14,484 nucleotides of DNA from CAVPRW01 sp046727435 [NCBI: bacterium] (lineage in GTDB: Bacteria; Tectomicrobia; Entotheonellia; J063): assembly GCA_046727435.1 (NCBI GenBank), contig JBKPCR010000391.1, forward strand, positions 1-14,484, read 5' to 3'. The position numbers and the translations under genes are program-made. The notes under the pieces were generated by a model that saw only the letters and a list, made by a program, of their open reading frames with translations, was not told the origin of the DNA and made no database searches. Each line of letters starts with the position of its first letter. Within the stretch, counting starts at the first letter, position 1. Of this stretch, positions 12,691 through 14,484 are shown one piece after another.

Positions 12691-13032
12691 ATGTCAAAGT
12701 CATTCACGGGCCTGGCGCTCACCGCGGTGCTCTTCGCGGCGGGATGCGCGAGCCAGGCTGAATTTCTGAACAATCATCAATCCAGTGCGACGCAGACAGC
12801 AGTGGCCCGCGCACAATTCGAGATGAACTGTCAACAGGTCACTCCGGTCATTATTTCGCGAGAAGTCGTGCAGCCCGCCCTCCAAGGACCCTGGGTGAAT
12901 GGGATCCAACGGGCCGAATACACGATCGGCGTCACCGGCTGCGGCAGACGCGAAACGTTCGTCGTCATTTGTCCGCAATTTGGGGATGGCTGTTTTGCCG
13001 CCGGCCCCGGCCGATTCCACGATTGGCAATAG
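12691..13032 (+). CDS. Small cysteine-containing lipoprotein of unknown function
   Basis: This 113-residue protein has a lipoprotein signal with lipobox AAGC (16-19), Cys19 being the lipidation site. The mature part carries four more Cys (47, 84, 94, 101), enough for two disulfides in the periplasm. The motif AEYTIGVTGCGRRETFVVIC (75-94) is the most protein-family-like piece. Short lipoproteins with a Y.(I/V)GV.GCG(R/K)R..(F/Y)V pattern are known to me from several Gram-negative groups, without function. ATG 12691 follows GGGAGG by 8 nt. It lies 168 nt after the lipid-transport operon on the same strand and 89 nt before an OmpA-like lipoprotein gene, all envelope proteins, so a shared envelope role is a reasonable inference. 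No terminator or clear promoter is visible in the gap before it. Confidence 0.8.
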   Translation: MSKSFTGLALTAVLFAAGCASQAEFLNNHQSSATQTAVARAQFEMNCQQVTPVIISREVVQPALQGPWVNGIQRAEYTIGVTGCGRRETFVVICPQFGDGCFAAGPGRFHDWQ

Positions 13033-13121
13033 GCGTTATGGCTCCAAAAGGCCGAGAAGAGGGCGGCCGCGTCGACCGCCCATGGCAGCAGTTCTCCACG
13101 ACGAGAAGAAAGGAGAGGCGC

Positions 13122-13835
13122 ATGAACCGTATCGTCCTAGGGATCGTTGGTCTCGTCGTCACGGCAGCGCTGTCCGGCTGTGCCGGGCAGACGGAGCAGC
13201 TCTCCATGCAGAGGCCCCAGCAGGGCTCCCAACCGCAAGCACCGCAGTCGGTCACCTTCCCCAATGGGACGACCTTCGGCGGGGCCTCCGGCCGCCAGGC
13301 CAGCGAGTTGGCGCAGATTGTCGTCGACTCGAACAACAACAACATGCGGGATTACCAGCAGCTCCAGGGCACGGAAAGCAAGAACCTGCAAACCTCGCAG
13401 CAAGCCCTCTCGATGCTCGAGCAGCTCTCCAATGAGCAGGGCACCGGACAGATCACCCTGTTCTTTCCCACCGGCTCGGCCGAGCTCCGACAGGGCTCGG
13501 AGCAAGGGGAGCGGCTCATCCGCTTCCTCGACTATATCTCCCGCGAGAGCCGGGGACGCGAGGTGCTCTTCGTGTTGATCGGCAGCGCCTCCGCCACCGG
13601 GAGCATGCAGACCAATGAACGCCTGAGCCGGGAGCGCTCCCAGGCGCCCGAGCCGATCATCGATCAGTACCTGGTGAACGTCCCGCACAAGTACTTCAAG
13701 GTCTACGGTCTGGGTGACATGTTAAGCCCGAAGGGGGCGACCCTGACGGTGGATCAGCGCTATCAGAATGTGCGCCTCGTCGCCGTCTATCAAACCGATC
13801 AGGTCCCGGTGCTACCCACCGCCCAGCGGAGTTAG
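13122..13835 (+). CDS. OmpA-like outer-membrane lipoprotein
   Basis: The 237-residue product begins with a lipoprotein signal ending in lipobox LSGC (Cys20). A low-complexity Gln/Pro/Ser linker (21-48), an Asn/Gln-rich helical part (57-108) and an OmpA-like domain (about 110-225) follow. The last shows ITLFFPTGSAELRQGSEQGE, then GSASATGSMQTNERLSRERS (154-173), then YFKVYGLGD and a final strand QNVRLVAVY. OmpA domains hold peptidoglycan through an Asp in GHTD and an Arg 15 residues later in LSxxR. Here Arg172 is kept but Ser157 stands at the Asp position, so peptidoglycan binding may be lost or altered. ATG 13122 has AGGAGAGG just upstream; the frame is open to 12969 but that would overlap the previous gene and hide the signal peptide. 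A Pal- or YiaD-like protein is the nearest description. Confidence 0.85.
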   Translation: MNRIVLGIVGLVVTAALSGCAGQTEQLSMQRPQQGSQPQAPQSVTFPNGTTFGGASGRQASELAQIVVDSNNNNMRDYQQLQGTESKNLQTSQQALSMLEQLSNEQGTGQITLFFPTGSAELRQGSEQGERLIRFLDYISRESRGREVLFVLIGSASATGSMQTNERLSRERSQAPEPIIDQYLVNVPHKYFKVYGLGDMLSPKGATLTVDQRYQNVRLVAVYQTDQVPVLPTAQRS

Positions 13836-13884
13836 CGGCAAGTCCGTCTATCAACGTCAACTACGATCAATGGGAGACACGCAC

Positions 13885-14484
13885 ATGATGGCGACACCAT
13901 GCAATGGCAGAACGCAGGTTCGGGGCCGGGGCATTGCCGCCGCGATGGCGCTGGCCGCGGCGATGCTCTGGTGGGGTGGCGGGTGGGGTACGGTCGCCCA
14001 CGCCCAATCGGGCTTCGAAACACCACCCGTCCTCTCGGCGAGTGAGCTGGCACCCCCGTATTTGCTCCAGGGGCCAACGTTTACGGTCGATCCCCAGGTG
14101 CCTATCGTGGGCATGCTTGGGCACTTCACGATCCGCGCCGATGTTGGCACCTTCGAGGCACATGGGCGAGAGATGCTGCGCATTCGGGTTGGCGAGCTGC
14201 ACGCCATTGCCCAGATCGAGCGCATGAGCAAGAGCGACGTGTTCCTCCAGGCCGCAGCCAACGCCGTGGAGCGGCCGGTGGAGTCCATGGCCAACATACT
14301 GGAGAACCCTGTTAAGACGGCCCAAGGGATGTCCGGGGGAATCGAGCGCTTCTTTGGTCGCGTCGAGCTGGGCGCCCAGCAGCTCGATACGGCTGCGTCG
14401 GCGCCGGCACCGAGCAGCACGGATCAGGCCGAGCTCATCGCCCGGCGCGTGGGGGGCCTCACCGCCAATGTGTTTGGCTATGAA
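13885..14484 (+). CDS. Exported protein of unknown function (3' end beyond the window)
   Basis: Two hundred codons are present and the frame runs off the right edge. Residues 1-40 look like a Sec signal peptide: an Arg-rich start, then AAAMALAAAMLWWGGG and the cleavage-type sequence AHAQS, predicting cleavage after Ala40. The mature part has a beta-like segment TFTVDPQVPIVGMLGHFTI (65-83), then FEAHGREMLRIRVGELHAIAQIERM. A repeated proline-hinged helical pattern follows: VERPVESMANI and LENPVKTAQGMSGGIERFFGRV. I recall similar RVxELxAI...SxxF...PV......NPxxT..G...G..RFF proteins annotated only as hypothetical. ATG 13885 follows GGGAGA by about 8 nt; an in-frame ATG at 13870 lacks a ribosome site. 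It lies 49 nt after the OmpA-like gene, so co-transcription is likely. No enzyme motif is visible. Confidence 0.8.
   Translation, partial: MMATPCNGRTQVRGRGIAAAMALAAAMLWWGGGWGTVAHAQSGFETPPVLSASELAPPYLLQGPTFTVDPQVPIVGMLGHFTIRADVGTFEAHGREMLRIRVGELHAIAQIERMSKSDVFLQAAANAVERPVESMANILENPVKTAQGMSGGIERFFGRVELGAQQLDTAASAPAPSSTDQAELIARRVGGLTANVFGYE

Noticed and set aside
13061-13081. Adjacent NotI (GCGGCCGC) and SalI (GTCGAC) sites, resembling a cloning linker, with GGGCGG/CCGCCC arms
   Set aside because: The flanking genes, their ribosome sites and spacing are natural, so a coincidence of GC-rich sequence is more likely than vector contamination. No T-run, so not a terminator either.

Overview
The window comes from a GC-rich, diderm (Gram-negative type) bacterium. 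The MlaE/MlaF/MCE lipid-transport genes, several lipobox lipoproteins and an OmpA-like protein all imply an outer membrane. Strong GAGG-type ribosome sites precede most genes. I cannot name the taxon. A phosphoketolase, a large winged-helix/AAA regulator and an Mla/Pqi-type operon would fit environmental lineages such as Nitrospirota, NC10, Tectomicrobia or deep proteobacteria, but this is a guess from gene content.

Layout. (1) Positions 1-2593, minus strand: an acetate-producing pair, a complete phosphoketolase gene followed after 33 nt by the 5' end of acetate kinase, which runs off the left edge. Together they would convert xylulose-5-P or fructose-6-P to acetyl-P, then to acetate and ATP. 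(2) 2600-5230 is a worn region: a HAD-phosphatase remnant, an intergenic stretch with a 25-bp-arm inverted repeat and degenerate ~100-bp repeats, an intact MOSC-domain gene with its own likely promoter, an apparently empty stretch, and a helix-turn-helix gene broken by an in-frame TAA. (3) 5235-8535: a 964-residue winged-helix/AAA/helical-repeat regulator on the minus strand, divergent from a 79-residue conserved-looking small protein. Between them a 20-bp sequence is duplicated perfectly in tandem; one copy overlaps the -35 of a near-consensus promoter for the regulator. (4) 8820-12522, plus strand: a tight four-gene operon for a lipid ABC importer/exporter: STAS-MlaE permease, MlaF ATPase, a long MCE protein with PqiB-like features and a PqiC-like lipoprotein. 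(5) 12691-14484, plus strand: three further envelope genes, namely a small cysteine-containing lipoprotein, an OmpA-like lipoprotein lacking the usual peptidoglycan-binding Asp, and an exported protein of unknown function cut by the right edge.

The genes of parts 4 and 5 share a strand and an envelope destination and probably act at the same place, though co-transcription across the 168-nt gap at 12523-12690 is not shown. The most unusual non-coding signal is the duplicated operator-like element at 8250-8289. I see no tRNA, rRNA, CRISPR array or intact insertion sequence.
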